Shown here one piece after another: positions 40,151 to 50,638 of a stretch of DNA of 64,000 nt. A model generated the notes under the pieces. That model searched no databases. It was given only the letters and a program-made list of their open reading frames with translations, and was not told the DNA's origin. The DNA is taken from the NCBI GenBank assembly GCA_020882975.1, contig JAHRFD010000012.1, positions 93,570 to 157,569 of the forward strand, in the 5' to 3' direction. The stretch comes from Microcoleus sp. EPA2. Its GTDB lineage: Bacteria; Cyanobacteriota; Cyanobacteriia; Cyanobacteriales; Microcoleaceae. The position numbers and the translations under genes are program-made. Numbering within the stretch: the first letter of the stretch is position 1; each line of letters opens with the position of its first letter.

Positions 40151-41674
40151 ATGCCTTTTATGAAAGCGAACAAAAAACTATTCAACAAATCTAATTTTAT
40201 TTTTTACCTAGGAATGCTCGCTGTGTTCCTCGTCTCCTTAACTCTCCGCTTTTGGCAACTAGAGCGATTTAACACTTTCGTATTTGACGAGGTTTACTAC
40301 GCTAAATTTGCCAACGATTATCTCACCAAAACGCCTTTTTTCAACGCTCACCCGCCTCTGAGTCAGTACATAATTGCGATCGGCATCTGGATCGGAACTC
40401 ATCTTCCCTTCGGCAAAACCGCCGTAAACAGTATGGCAGGTTCCCTACTTTCTCCTTGGGATTACCGCTGGCTCAATGCTCTCACAGGCTCCTTTATTCC
40501 CCTAGTTGTGGGAGCGCTAGCCTATCAGCTCGTTAAACGTCGTAGTTATGCTTTTATTGCTGCTTTATTTGCCGCCTGCGATGGTCTATTTTTAGTCGAA
40601 TCTCGGTACGCACTGAATAACATTTATCTAGTTTTATTTGGAATATTAGGTCAAATATTTATTTTAAAATCCGTCGAAACAGAAGGGAAAAACCGCTGGA
40701 TTTTGCTAGGGCTATCCGGCGCTAGTTTCGGCGCTTCCGCTGCTATTAAATGGAACGGCTTATGGTTTCTTTTTGGAACTTATTTAATTTTAATCTGCGC
40801 TTGGGTCGTGCAACTTACTCAACAAAATCAAGAAGAATCACAACTGGAAAACCAGGAATTATCAACAATCCTTCCGGCCGCAAGTCCAGTCCAAAAATTG
40901 ACAAAACTCAATTTTTTAGAAGTAGGACTAAGTTTAGCTATTATTCCTATTGTAGTTTACAGCATCTCTTGGATTCCTCACCTACACCTTAATCCAACTC
41001 CCAATTTCTGGCAGATGCAAACAGAGATTTTGACTTATCACCAGCGAATTAAGAGCGGCCCCAACGTTCATCCTTACTGTTCCGCGTGGTACGGTTGGCC
41101 TCTGATGTTGCGCCCCATCGTTTACTTCTACAAAACTGCTACGAATAATTCACCACCAGATCCTGTTTTGCCACCTCTGCCAACCGGTGCGACTAAGGTA
41201 ATTTTTGACGTTCACGCAATGGGCAATCCCATGCTTTGGTGGCTGTCAACTTTAGCTTTAATATTAGTAGCAGTAATTTTGGTTAACCGCTTTTGGATTT
41301 GGCGAAAAACCCGCAATGAGGCTTCTGTTAATCTCTTGGAACAGCAGCAGCTATTTGTGTTTCCGCCCACTACTGAAATGTGGTTAATGTTATACTTAAT
41401 AGTTAACTGGGCTGCTAATTTGCTGCCTTGGATCAAGGTGACTCGTTGCATATTTTTGTATCATTATATGGGTTGTTCTGTATTTGCAACGCTGGCAATT
41501 GCTTGGTGGGTTGACAGGTGGATTAATAGTCCTCAAAATCGTCTCCGAGGGATGGCGGTGACAATTATTTTTATGGTTTTGGGTGGTTTTGCTTTCTGGA
41601 TGCCTATTTATTTGGGACTCCCTTTGTCGGAACTTGAATGGAAAATTAGGATGTGGCTTCCCTCTTGGATTTAA
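40151..41674 (+). CDS. Phospholipid-carrier-dependent glycosyltransferase, GT39/PMT-like
   Basis: The membrane protein of about 507 residues has roughly ten TM segments. After TM1 comes the PMT hallmark FVFDEVYYAKFANDYL with the catalytic D-E pair, then FNAHPPLSQYIIAIG and, later, SAAIKWNGLWFLFG. GT39-like enzymes transfer mannose or another sugar from a polyprenyl-phosphate donor to proteins or glycans. ATG 40151 is preferred because the frame upstream to 40079 encodes repeat-adjacent residues without similarity. MKANKK at 40160 is also possible. A PMT-like C-terminal membrane domain (WVDRWINSPQNRLRGM) is present. Confidence 0.85.
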   Translation: MPFMKANKKLFNKSNFIFYLGMLAVFLVSLTLRFWQLERFNTFVFDEVYYAKFANDYLTKTPFFNAHPPLSQYIIAIGIWIGTHLPFGKTAVNSMAGSLLSPWDYRWLNALTGSFIPLVVGALAYQLVKRRSYAFIAALFAACDGLFLVESRYALNNIYLVLFGILGQIFILKSVETEGKNRWILLGLSGASFGASAAIKWNGLWFLFGTYLILICAWVVQLTQQNQEESQLENQELSTILPAASPVQKLTKLNFLEVGLSLAIIPIVVYSISWIPHLHLNPTPNFWQMQTEILTYHQRIKSGPNVHPYCSAWYGWPLMLRPIVYFYKTATNNSPPDPVLPPLPTGATKVIFDVHAMGNPMLWWLSTLALILVAVILVNRFWIWRKTRNEASVNLLEQQQLFVFPPTTEMWLMLYLIVNWAANLLPWIKVTRCIFLYHYMGCSVFATLAIAWWVDRWINSPQNRLRGMAVTIIFMVLGGFAFWMPIYLGLPLSELEWKIRMWLPSWI

Positions 41675-41742
41675 TTAAGTGAATTTAACAGATGCTAAGT
41701 AGAAAGGTGGAAATAAACAGCACGCAAATGGGACTTATCAAT

Positions 41743-42420
41743 TTAAGATGGCGATCCACATTTATGATATAATGCTCGATAAACTGGTTCGCCGCGTTGG
41801 AGTCTACCAATTTCTCTCTCCGTGGCCACAGGTAGGGGATTTTCTGCTAACCATTCGCCATTGTATTGACGCTTAAAGCTAGGGTGAGATGAAAAGCGAT
41901 CGCACATTTCCCTTTCTACTTCTTCAATATCAGATTGCATAAAAACTTCGCCACCAATTGCCAAATAGGTTGCCAAATCATTGACTAACTCCGGTTGGAC
42001 TACCCGCCGTTTATGGTGTTTGTTTTTGAACCAAGGATCTGGGAATTGAATGCTAACTCGTTGCAAAATACCTGGTGGCAAAGTTTCTAAAATGGGCTTG
42101 AGAGAACTATTGGCATTGCCAAATAAATAGTGGAGATTTGTCAAGCCTTTTTCATCCCGCCAAACATTTGCCTCTTCTACCAGAGGTTCCCGAATTTCTA
42201 ATCCGAGAAAATTCCAGTCTGTTTGGAGTTGCGCCATGTGCCACAAAAACCTTCCCCTACCGCAACCGATATCTAAATGCAGCGGCAAATTTAAGTCAGC
42301 ATAAATTTTTGTCCAATCCGGGGGATTTACGGATGCTTGATATCGAATGGATAGGGGATTGACGTGTTCCCGAACTCTAACTCTTGCCAATTTTGATGTC
42401 TCCTTAATGGGATTTTTCAC
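41743..42420 (-). CDS. trmB: tRNA (guanine-N7)-methyltransferase
   Basis: TrmB methylates G46 of tRNAs. The 225-residue protein shows the SAM site [17 protein letters not shown], then [14 protein letters not shown], the family motif [20 protein letters not shown] and [17 protein letters not shown] at the C-terminus. It is a cytoplasmic single gene and converges on the GT39-like gene. Confidence 0.94.
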   Translation of the reverse strand: MKNPIKETSKLARVRVREHVNPLSIRYQASVNPPDWTKIYADLNLPLHLDIGCGRGRFLWHMAQLQTDWNFLGLEIREPLVEEANVWRDEKGLTNLHYLFGNANSSLKPILETLPPGILQRVSIQFPDPWFKNKHHKRRVVQPELVNDLATYLAIGGEVFMQSDIEEVEREMCDRFSSHPSFKRQYNGEWLAENPLPVATEREIGRLQRGEPVYRALYHKCGSPS

Positions 42421-42553
42421 CGCAGATGAAGGCAGATTAACGCTGATAATTATTGATTTTTGCTAACTGGTCTAATTTTTTTCACGAATTAGCGATCGCG
42501 CCATTAGAAATCAAAAATTGCATGATTACAATGTTTCACTTCTAATTATTGTA

Positions 42554-43285
42554 TCAAGCTTCTGGTTCAATGCCTGCTGCTCTTAATTGTGCTGCTAGTC
42601 GATCGCCCCGCTCTTGAAAAATTTCTATTTCTTGCCTTTTCCTTTCTACCATTTCTACTCCCCACAATAACATCTGTCCGCTTTCATCCCACCACCGCAA
42701 CCAATATCCGGTTCTTTCCGCTTTTGTTCCCTGCCAAACACCCAGAAATAGCCCAACTCCAGCAACCCAATAACGACCATTTAAATCGGGTTGCTGTGCT
42801 TGATACCTTCCTCCTGAATCCAACTGGTAGACTTCTAGCACTCCGGCGGCTGGTTCAAAGATTGCATAGATTGGAACTCGCAATACTTGTTCGTAAAAAA
42901 ACCATTTACCGGGGGGATAACTTGGCTTGATTGAATATTCATCGCTGGGAGTAGCTGACAAGAACTCCATCACGATCGCCGGAATGTCCCCTTCTAAGTT
43001 GGGAGTGTAACTGCGGCGAATTTCTTGACTGGGAAGTGCTTGTACGTTGCGGGCATAAAACCAATCTGGAGCTTTGATGACTAGCTTGCTGTCTACTGTC
43101 GCACAAATACCCATATTTGGAGCAATTAATATTCCTGCTACTATTAGCCCTGCAATTTCTAAGATTTCTCGCAAGGCAGCAGCTAGCAAAGGCTGGTCGA
43201 TGTTTTCCACTGGTTCCTCGTCTAAAATAAAATCGGCGGGCAATTTTTCCCAGGTAATTTTCAAGTCGGCTGTACTGACTGTCAT
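42554..43285 (-). CDS. Uma2-family (DUF820) putative endonuclease
   Basis: The 243-residue protein carries the Uma2 core: KAPDWFYARNVQALPSQEIR, AIVMEFLSATPSDEYS and KWFFYEQVLRVPIYAIFEP, then a WYW-rich strand (GYWLRWWDESGQML) and the common tail RLAAQLRAAGIEPEA. It lies 13 bases downstream of csaB's start side (both minus strand), with csaB upstream. Biochemical role unknown. Confidence 0.88.
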   Translation of the reverse strand: MTVSTADLKITWEKLPADFILDEEPVENIDQPLLAAALREILEIAGLIVAGILIAPNMGICATVDSKLVIKAPDWFYARNVQALPSQEIRRSYTPNLEGDIPAIVMEFLSATPSDEYSIKPSYPPGKWFFYEQVLRVPIYAIFEPAAGVLEVYQLDSGGRYQAQQPDLNGRYWVAGVGLFLGVWQGTKAERTGYWLRWWDESGQMLLWGVEMVERKRQEIEIFQERGDRLAAQLRAAGIEPEA

Positions 43286-43298
43286 GGTATTTTACCTC

Positions 43299-44345
43299 TT
43301 ATGGAGATTGCTGGAGTGCGGTTTTCAATACTTCTTTATGAAAGAGCGATCGCCCTACTATAAATTTTATCCTGTCTGGCGATAATGCGTCGCCATTAGC
43401 ATAGTGTTCGATCCAGATTTTACTGATTAAATAAGGATCGTCTGGCAAGTCTGATAATAAATATCCCGGCATTTCTAACTCGTCCATCAACTGACTAACT
43501 TTCGGGTCGTAGCTGAGGGCAAAACAGCGACATTCTTCTGAAGCTGCCATAATTAAACTATGGTAGCGCATCCCGATCGCCATTTCTACTCCCCGGAACA
43601 CTCCTTTGAGTTTCCTGGGGTCTGCTAAACTTAGGATACGACTCCTTTTTGGTAGGGCTTCATGCAAATGTTTGGCAATTTCTAAGTCTTGGGAAGCTTG
43701 AAATGGTAGCAATAAAATTAACGTGCGGGTGGCTTTTTGAAAGTCCACTAAAGCTTGAGTTAAGATAGATAACCGAGCGGGAGTTAGGCTAGGATGCGAT
43801 CGCAAACAAACCGCAACTCTGGGCGCTGGTAAATCCCACAAACCCGACACTGGTGAATTTTCCAAAGCCCACACCGGATCGGGCGCTAAAGTAAAAGGAA
43901 TTTCCCAATCTGCTAGCAGGGTAGCAGAACCTTTATCCCGCACGCTAACCGCAGTACATCCAGCAAAACACCGCTGAGATAACTTACGGGTAATTTCTCG
44001 ATTCAAAGGCCCAATTCCCTGGGCCCAAGCCACAGTTTTTAATCCCATTTGTTGTGCTAATCCCATCAAACCGCCATAATAAAATGGGCTGATAATGCTA
44101 GTAGTATCTTGGATTAAACTGCCACCACCCCAAATTAGGGCATCGGAGGTGCGGAGTGCTTCAAGGACTTGAAACGCATTCATGCGATCGCGCGCAGCTA
44201 CACCGTAACGCTGATTTGTCTCCACAGGATTGCCAGAAAGGACGATCGGTGTCACATCATCTGGTAACATTTGCAGTAGCGAGGCTAATAGCGCCTCGTC
44301 GCCACCGTTGCCTTTACCGTAATAGCCGCACAAAATTGCTCGCAT
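43299..44345 (-). CDS. csaB: Polysaccharide pyruvyl transferase CsaB
   Basis: CsaB adds pyruvate ketals to a peptidoglycan-linked polysaccharide, creating the anchor for SLH-domain surface proteins. The 348 residues start MRAILCGYYGKGNGGDEALL, typical of the family, and contain LIWGGGSLIQDTTSIISP, VAWAQGIGPLNREITRKL, VSVRDKGSATLL and the C-terminal MAIGMRYHSLIMAASEECRC. The Uma2 gene follows 13 bases downstream. Confidence 0.92.
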   Translation of the reverse strand: MRAILCGYYGKGNGGDEALLASLLQMLPDDVTPIVLSGNPVETNQRYGVAARDRMNAFQVLEALRTSDALIWGGGSLIQDTTSIISPFYYGGLMGLAQQMGLKTVAWAQGIGPLNREITRKLSQRCFAGCTAVSVRDKGSATLLADWEIPFTLAPDPVWALENSPVSGLWDLPAPRVAVCLRSHPSLTPARLSILTQALVDFQKATRTLILLLPFQASQDLEIAKHLHEALPKRSRILSLADPRKLKGVFRGVEMAIGMRYHSLIMAASEECRCFALSYDPKVSQLMDELEMPGYLLSDLPDDPYLISKIWIEHYANGDALSPDRIKFIVGRSLFHKEVLKTALQQSP

Positions 44346-44433
44346 TTTTACTCTTTTCTTAGTTTACGATGGGGAATCTAACTATTACAATATCTAATCA
44401 ATACATCTTGCATCTTATTTCAGAATACAAACA

Positions 44434-44751
44434 ATGCACGCTTTGTCAATTCCCACCTGGATTATTCACATCTCTAGCGTCGTCGAGTGGATTATCGCCA
44501 TCTGGTTAATTTGGACCTACGGCGAAGTTACTCACAACCGAGCTTGGTGGGCCCTTTCCGCCGCCATGTTACCCGCCCTCGTGAGCGCTATGTGTGCCTG
44601 TACATGGCACTATTTTGATAACTCTCCAGCCCTAGAATGGATTGTTACCCTGCAAGCCGCCATGACTCTCATCGGCAATTTTACTCTATGGGCGGCTGCT
44701 TGGTGGATTTGGCGATCGGCTCAAACAACAGAAAAAATTAAACAGGACTAG
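44434..44751 (+). CDS. DUF2499 membrane protein
   Basis: The 105-residue protein has three hydrophobic segments and the family pattern MHALSIPTWIIHISSVVEWI, GEVTHNRAWWALSAAMLPAL, CACTWHYFDN. As far as I recall the family is confined to cyanobacteria and plastids. Its function is unknown. It precedes dnaE, and DUF3593, a family of similar distribution, follows dnaE. Confidence 0.85.
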   Translation: MHALSIPTWIIHISSVVEWIIAIWLIWTYGEVTHNRAWWALSAAMLPALVSAMCACTWHYFDNSPALEWIVTLQAAMTLIGNFTLWAAAWWIWRSAQTTEKIKQD

Positions 44752-44999
44752 AATTTGGTCAGAAAAATCTCCCATTCACCTATTATTACATCTCCCAAAA
44801 AGCCTGTCTTGAACAGGCATAGAGCCTGTTCCACAATAGTTATGGGATCTGTCTAATGATGATATTTCACCGTTATTGTTTACTTAAAATTAATTAAATC
44901 GGTGACATCATTATTTCGACTCCCAAATCTTTTTATTTTATCTTTCTCTACCCCCATGGTGTACAATCTAAAATCTCAGATCTCATATCTTAAATCCCT
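44752..44999. other. Gap before dnaE with AGCCTGT palindromes
   Basis: GCCTGTCTTGAACAGGC (44803-44819) is an inverted repeat, followed by AGAGCCTGTTCC. A run of AATCTAAAATCTCAGATCTCA occurs just upstream of dnaE. No gene is visible; the dnaE promoter should lie here. Confidence 0.45.
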
Positions 45000-47900
45000 A
45001 TGTCTTTCGTTGGTTTGCACATCCACAGCGATTACAGCCTGCTAGACGGGGCATCTCAGCTACAGCAGCTAGCAGAGCGGGCGGTGGAATTGGGGATGCC
45101 CGCGATCGCCCTTACGGATCACGGAGTCATGTATGGGGCGATCGAACTGATTAAAGTTTGTCGCAATAAAAATATTAAACCCATTATTGGCAACGAAATG
45201 TACGTTGTCAACGGCGACATCGAAGTAAAAGTTCGAGGTAGAAGAAAATACCATCAAGTTGTTTTAGCTAAAAACACCCAAGGTTATAAAAACTTAGTCA
45301 AATTAACTACAATTTCCCATTTAAAGGGAATGCCAGAAAGAGGAATTTTTGCCCGCCCTTGCATCAACAAAGAACTCCTAAAACAATACTCCGAAGGCTT
45401 AATTGTTACCAGCGCTTGCTTGGGTGGAGAAGTTCCCCAAATGATTATGCAAGGAAAGCTAGATGTCGCCCGTGAAGTCGCCAAATGGTATCAAGAAGTA
45501 TTTGGAGAAGATTACTACTTAGAAATACAAGACCACGGCTCCCAAGAAGACCGACTTGTAAATGTAGAAATCGTCAAAATTGCTCGCGAACTAAAAATTA
45601 AAATAGTCGCCACCAATGATTCTCACTATATTTCTTGCAACGACGTAGAAGCTCACGACGCTTTGTTATGTATTAACACCAACAAACTAATAGAAGAAGA
45701 AAAGCGGATGCGCTACAGCGGCACAGAGTATTTGAAGTCCGCTGACGAAATGGCGCAACTATTCCAAGACCATTTGGATGCTGAAACGATCCAAGAGGCG
45801 ATCGAAAACACGCTAGAAGTAGCAAACAAAGTATCAAGATATGACTTAACAGGAGAAGCTCGGATTCCCACCATTCCAATTCCCCCAGAACATACCGCCG
45901 ATACCTATGTAGAAGAAATATCCTGGCAAGGACTATTAGAACGCCTCAAATCCCGCACCAAAAATGAAATACCTCCCGTCTACAAACAAAGACTAGAATA
46001 CGAACTCAAAATGATTCAGCAAATGGGATTTTCTGAATACTTTTTAGTAGTTTGGGACTACATCAAATACGCCAGAGATAACAATATTCCCGTCGGACCA
46101 GGACGCGGTTCTGCCGCAGGTTCTCTAGTTGCCTACGTCCTCAAAATTACCAATATAGACCCCGTACACCACGGGTTACTATTCGAGCGATTTCTCAATC
46201 CCGAACGCAAATCAATGCCAGATATTGATAGCGATTTCTGCATCGAAAGACGGGATGACATGATTAAATACGTGACCGAAAAATATGGAGAAGACCGCGT
46301 AGCGCAAATTATCACATTTAATAGAATGACATCAAAAGCTGTCTTGAAAGATGTTGCCAGAGTTTTAGGTATTCCCTACAAAAAAGCAGACGAAATGGCA
46401 AAAATGATTCCAGTGTCGCGGGGAAAACCAGAAAAACTGAAAGTGATGATTTCCGATGCAACACCTGCACAGGAATTTAAAGACAACTACCAAAACACAA
46501 TTTGCATCAATCCAGAAACTGGCACCGAAGTCCCCGTCCGTCAGTGGATTGACATGGCAATTCGCATAGAAGGAACCAACAAAACCTACGGCGTTCACGC
46601 CGCCGGTGTGGTGATTTCTTCCCAACCCCTAGATGAAATCGTACCGCTGCAAAAGAATAACGAAGGTGCTGTGATTACCCAATATTTCATGGAAGATTTG
46701 GAATTTTTGGGGTTACTGAAAATGGACTTTTTGGGACTTAAGAATTTAACAACCCTCCAAAAAACTGTTGATTATGTTAAGCAAACGCAAGATATAACCA
46801 TCGATGCCGAAGGGCTGCCTTCTGATATAGAACGCAGAGCTCAAGAGACATTTACTAGAAACAACAAGTTGCCCGGTGATGTAGCAAAAACTTATAAACT
46901 CTTAGAAAAAGGAGATTTAGAAGGTATTTTTCAGTTAGAATCTTCTGGGATGCTGGATGTAGTAAAAAAAATTAAACCTTCTTGTCTGGATGATATTTCT
47001 TCTATTCTGGCACTTTACCGTCCCGGCCCCCTGGATGCTGGTTTGATTCCACAATTTATCGATCGCAAACACGGTAGAGAGGTAGTTAAATACGACCATC
47101 CACTGTTAGAACCGATTTTAAAAGAGACTTATGGAACGCTTTGTTTCCAAGAGCAAATTATGCGGATGGCTCAAGATTTAGCAGGCTATTCTTTAGGTCA
47201 AGCTGACTTGCTGCGTCGCGCCATGGGGAAGAAAAAAGCGGAGGAAATGCAGAAGCAAAAGGAAACATTTATTGATGGGGCAACTAAAAATGGTGTCCCT
47301 CAAAAAATTGCCGAAGAATTGTTCGACCAAATGCTGAATTTCGCGGAATATTGCTTTAATAAATCCCACTCAATGGCCTATGCCTACATCACTTATCAAA
47401 CTGCTTATTTAAAGGCAAATTTTCCTGTAGAATATATGGCTGCACTGCTGACTGCTAACAGTGGGGACCAGGATAAAGTACAGAGATATATCGCTAATTG
47501 TCTCAAACTGGGTATCGAAGTAGAGCCGCCGGATATCAATAGTTCTGAACTGACGTTTACACCTATCAAGATGAAACATCCTGCAAAAGATAAAATTTTG
47601 TTTGGGATTTCGGCGGTCAAAAATGTGGGTGAGGGTGCAATTGAAAATATTTTAGCTGCGCGACAGGAAGGTGGGGATTTTAAATCTTTACCCGATTTGT
47701 GCGATCGCGTCAATCTTCATGCTGTCAACCGCCGCGCCTTGGAAGCATTAATTCAATGCGGAGCCTTTGACAAAATTGAGAATAACCGCCAGCAATTAAT
47801 CAACGACATGGAAGGGGTAATTAAATGGGCACAAGACCGGAAAAAAGACCGAGAAAGCGGTCAAGGTAATCTATTTGATTTGTTAGGTGGGATGAACTTT

Positions 47901-48842
47901 GGGAAGTCTGCAAATAAGTATGAGTCTGCGCCAAAATCTAAAATAGTCAAAGATTTCGATGCACAAGAAAAGTTGCGATATGAAAAAGAATTGCTCGGAT
48001 TTTATGTCTCAGAACATCCCCTGAAAATTTTGCTCTTAGTAAACCAAGAACCCGATGTGGTTACTATCCAAGAACTAGCAGAAAAGAAGGGAAAAGTATC
48101 AGTTATTGCCATGATTAGTGCTATCAAACCAGTAGTTACTAAAAAAGGTGAGAAAATGGCAATTTTGCAATTAGAAGATTTAACCAGTCAACTCAAAGCT
48201 GTAGTTTTTCCCAAAACTTACGAACAGATTGGCTCCCATATTACAGAGAATGCTGTGTTACTGATTAGTGGAAAAATTGAGAAAGATGGGGAGGAAATTC
48301 AGATAATTGTAGACGGTGCTAAACCATTAACACCAGTAGAGACTGGAGAAGAAACAAATCCCTTAGAACCAGAAGAGCCAAAAACTTGGGAGCCAGAACC
48401 ACTCAACAGGGTACAAGTACCAAAACCAGTAGCAATTTTACAAATGGTGATTATTAACTTGACACCCCAGCAAATAAAAGACACCAAAAAACTGAATTCT
48501 CTCAAAGCTATTTTGCAAGAACTTTCCAATCGAGGACAAGATGGTAGCGTTTCGGTGGGGGGAATTGTGGTAGGTGAATATTCCTGTCAACCCCTTCGCA
48601 TTAGCCCTCAATTGTGGGTGCAAGATGGCGAAGAAACTGTTAGCCGTCTTAAGTCTGCTGGATTTGATGCTCGCATTTTTCCCCTGAATAATCAGGGGGA
48701 TATGCTCGTATTTGGAGAAATGCGCGATCGACTAAATTTACACTCTTGGGCTACCCGTTTACTTGACACAGAACCCGATCGCATTTCTCAGTATCTGAAC
48801 TATCTCACCCAATCATCAAAAACCCCAATCCATCCCTTTTAG
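45000..48842 (+). CDS. dnaE: DNA polymerase III alpha subunit, contiguous and intein-free
   Basis: DnaE is the replicative polymerase. The PHP domain begins [20 protein letters not shown]; the polymerase core has [39 protein letters not shown] with catalytic aspartates, [25 protein letters not shown] and [17 protein letters not shown]; an OB-fold lies near residue 1040. In many cyanobacteria dnaE is split and joined by an intein at the EY/CFNKSHS site. Here [14 protein letters not shown] is uninterrupted (junction at 47351/47352, residues 784/785) and the full 1280-residue protein is in one frame. Confidence 0.96.
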   Translation: MSFVGLHIHSDYSLLDGASQLQQLAERAVELGMPAIALTDHGVMYGAIELIKVCRNKNIKPIIGNEMYVVNGDIEVKVRGRRKYHQVVLAKNTQGYKNLVKLTTISHLKGMPERGIFARPCINKELLKQYSEGLIVTSACLGGEVPQMIMQGKLDVAREVAKWYQEVFGEDYYLEIQDHGSQEDRLVNVEIVKIARELKIKIVATNDSHYISCNDVEAHDALLCINTNKLIEEEKRMRYSGTEYLKSADEMAQLFQDHLDAETIQEAIENTLEVANKVSRYDLTGEARIPTIPIPPEHTADTYVEEISWQGLLERLKSRTKNEIPPVYKQRLEYELKMIQQMGFSEYFLVVWDYIKYARDNNIPVGPGRGSAAGSLVAYVLKITNIDPVHHGLLFERFLNPERKSMPDIDSDFCIERRDDMIKYVTEKYGEDRVAQIITFNRMTSKAVLKDVARVLGIPYKKADEMAKMIPVSRGKPEKLKVMISDATPAQEFKDNYQNTICINPETGTEVPVRQWIDMAIRIEGTNKTYGVHAAGVVISSQPLDEIVPLQKNNEGAVITQYFMEDLEFLGLLKMDFLGLKNLTTLQKTVDYVKQTQDITIDAEGLPSDIERRAQETFTRNNKLPGDVAKTYKLLEKGDLEGIFQLESSGMLDVVKKIKPSCLDDISSILALYRPGPLDAGLIPQFIDRKHGREVVKYDHPLLEPILKETYGTLCFQEQIMRMAQDLAGYSLGQADLLRRAMGKKKAEEMQKQKETFIDGATKNGVPQKIAEELFDQMLNFAEYCFNKSHSMAYAYITYQTAYLKANFPVEYMAALLTANSGDQDKVQRYIANCLKLGIEVEPPDINSSELTFTPIKMKHPAKDKILFGISAVKNVGEGAIENILAARQEGGDFKSLPDLCDRVNLHAVNRRALEALIQCGAFDKIENNRQQLINDMEGVIKWAQDRKKDRESGQGNLFDLLGGMNFGKSANKYESAPKSKIVKDFDAQEKLRYEKELLGFYVSEHPLKILLLVNQEPDVVTIQELAEKKGKVSVIAMISAIKPVVTKKGEKMAILQLEDLTSQLKAVVFPKTYEQIGSHITENAVLLISGKIEKDGEEIQIIVDGAKPLTPVETGEETNPLEPEEPKTWEPEPLNRVQVPKPVAILQMVIINLTPQQIKDTKKLNSLKAILQELSNRGQDGSVSVGGIVVGEYSCQPLRISPQLWVQDGEETVSRLKSAGFDARIFPLNNQGDMLVFGEMRDRLNLHSWATRLLDTEPDRISQYLNYLTQSSKTPIHPF

Positions 48843-48970
48843 AGATAGCATAAATGGTAAATCCACATCCTCAACAGTGAAAAAAAACAGACTAAAACAC
48901 TTTGTTTCTCTCCATTTTGCCTTTTGGCTGTTTGTTACTCCCACCGATAAATCCCTTCACCCTTGAGAAA

Positions 48971-49270
48971 CTATTCCGGTGAAGATTCTTTGGCTTTAAT
49001 CACTGCTTCCCTAAATCCTAAAACTACTAAAATATTCGCAAGTGTTAAGAATAATTCCGCTGAACCGTGAAGCCAGTCAACATTGGCGAGGGATTCGTTA
49101 TAAGCAACTTTTGCATAAATTGCGGCGGGAATTGTCACACCCACGAATACCAGAGTGCCATAAAATCCCATCAGAGCTAAACGTGGTGTTTTTCCAGATT
49201 TAGTCAAAAACCAAAGAAACCCCAAGTAGGGAAACAGAGACAAAACAAATAAATTTTCCTTAGCAATCAT
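48971..49270 (-). CDS. DUF3593 membrane protein
   Basis: The 99-residue protein has three hydrophobic segments: ENLFVLSLFPYLGFLWFLTK, MGFYGTLVFVGVTIPAAIYA, and ELFLTLANILVVLGF. ESLANVDWLHGSAEL is the family-typical loop. It converges on dnaE. Like DUF2499 on the other side it is a cyanobacterial/plastid family of unknown role. Confidence 0.8.
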   Translation of the reverse strand: MIAKENLFVLSLFPYLGFLWFLTKSGKTPRLALMGFYGTLVFVGVTIPAAIYAKVAYNESLANVDWLHGSAELFLTLANILVVLGFREAVIKAKESSPE

Positions 49271-49578
49271 TAGCGGTCGTTAGTAATTGGTGATTGACCA
49301 TATACTATGATAAATCAAAATTTTAAGATTATTGACAATAATTTTAAAATTTTAATATTTAATTTGAAAGATGCACCATTTTCCATCGAACCTCTACAGG
49401 CTTACCCAAGCACCGTAGATATTATCAAAACTCACAACACGAAGGTAATATGTAAAATACCTTTCCCCATCTACAGACAAAACCCACAGACAAAACCGAT
49501 AAATATTCCCCTAAGCACCGTTCTTATTCAAGAAGAATTTCAAAGAACGCAGTTTCTTGATTGTCATATATAACATCT
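49271..49578. other. AT-rich gap without convincing gene
   Basis: An 88-codon plus-strand frame (49307-49573) starts MINQNFKIIDNNFKILIF, but it has no ribosome site and unusual composition. It is more likely chance. The gap lies between divergently or convergently arranged genes and may hold the DUF3593 promoter. Confidence 0.35.
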
Positions 49579-50232
49579 CTATCCAGCAATCAGAAACTGA
49601 GAGTTGACAAAAGTGTTTTTTTTGCTATGAGGAATCAAGGAAGTCTTGCTAAAATCATCGAGATTGAAGCAGACTTTTCTATCTTCCAGAATAAATTCAG
49701 TGATTTTAGCATCCAAATCAAAATACACTCCGCAATCCCAAATTCGGAACTCCAAGCGTCCGTGAAAAACCATAACTTCCAGTTGAATAGGAGTTTCAGC
49801 GGGCAGATTTTTGTGAGCGTGACGAACTGCATTAGTGAAACCTTCAACAACTGCTAGCTGAAGGGCGTACCAAGTCTCACTAGGAAACGATAAATCCTGC
49901 AACTGCTCAAACAACTCGAAAACTTTAGTTACATCATTCAAATCAGTATTTACTTCCCGGTTAAGAGTTCTCAGGGGAATATCGTCTAAGACTTCTTCCT
50001 GTTGTTCTATATCCAGCCAGTCCCACCGATTTAACAAATTTAGTAACCCATCTAAAGCACTGGCTTTTTGATTTTTTTTGTGTCGAACACGGCCTTCTGG
50101 TTCGTAACTTTTAGTGAGTAACAAACAATTGCGACCCTCGAAATTGCGGGTGTAAGTTAGCTGGTCTGCAATCTGCCACATCAGTTTAATACCACGGCCG
50201 CCTTCTGCCAGTTCATCTATGCTAGTAGACAT
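49579..50232 (-). CDS. Anti-sigma-type histidine-kinase-like ATPase with motifs in permuted order
   Basis: The 217-residue protein carries RsbW/GHKL ATPase motifs in an unusual order. It starts MSTSIDELAEGGRGIKLMWQ, the G2-box segment that normally ends the domain, followed by IADQLTYTRNFEGRNCLLLT. Only after a linker come ALQLAVVEGFTNAVRHAHKN (N-box) and EFRIWDCGVYFD (G1-box), which normally precede it. Nothing like a second G2-box follows, and no N-box lies upstream of the start. The start at 50232 has GAGGAGAACAA upstream. Candidates are a circular permutation or a fusion of two broken tandem genes. Normal relatives bind ATP and control a sigma factor or antagonist. Confidence 0.75.
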   Translation of the reverse strand: MSTSIDELAEGGRGIKLMWQIADQLTYTRNFEGRNCLLLTKSYEPEGRVRHKKNQKASALDGLLNLLNRWDWLDIEQQEEVLDDIPLRTLNREVNTDLNDVTKVFELFEQLQDLSFPSETWYALQLAVVEGFTNAVRHAHKNLPAETPIQLEVMVFHGRLEFRIWDCGVYFDLDAKITEFILEDRKVCFNLDDFSKTSLIPHSKKNTFVNSQFLIAG

Positions 50233-50638
50233 TTGTTCTCCTCGTCTGAAAGTGTTAGCTTTAATCAATTTGCACACCCGCCGTTTACTAGCTGTACTTT
50301 TTTATACTTTCGTACTCAGTATTATTTCGGCGATTACACAAGAATGCTATCTTTTTTCTAGAAGCCAAGGCATCAGCAATATGTCTAAAGACTCTAAGCC
50401 AATTGGCTTAGTTACTCAACACCTGTACGCAGACCATTACCCTCCGTAGTAAAACAAAACTTAACAGAGTATGAATATTCCTCCTTTGTACTCTTCATTG
50501 GCTTGTTGTAGGGGGTATAACCCCTACATGGTAAATCCTTTGATGGCTGAGACTGCTGATGGCTCAGATATGCTAGCCCACCCTGAAACCTCTACTGTTA
50601 CCGGAACTTTCACCCGAACTACGTAAGTAATATTTGCT
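50233..50638. other. Gap with two possible mini-ORFs upstream of a pentapeptide gene
   Basis: A 22-codon frame at 50381-50449 (MSKDSKPIGLVTQHLYADHY) and a 32-codon frame at 50528-50626 (MVNPLMAETADGSDMLAHPE) lie on the plus strand. GTAGGGGGTATAACCCCTAC (50507-50526) forms a hairpin just before the second. Their reality is uncertain. The second could be a leader peptide for the pentapeptide gene or the tail of another gene. Confidence 0.35.

Noticed and set aside
45000..48842. Intein or split-gene boundary in dnaE
   Set aside because: The EY/CFNKSHS site reads straight through, and no intein motifs (N-terminal Cys block, C-terminal HN) are present.
49307..49573. 88-codon plus-strand ORF
   Set aside because: No ribosome site, AT-driven composition and no recognisable family; judged a chance frame.
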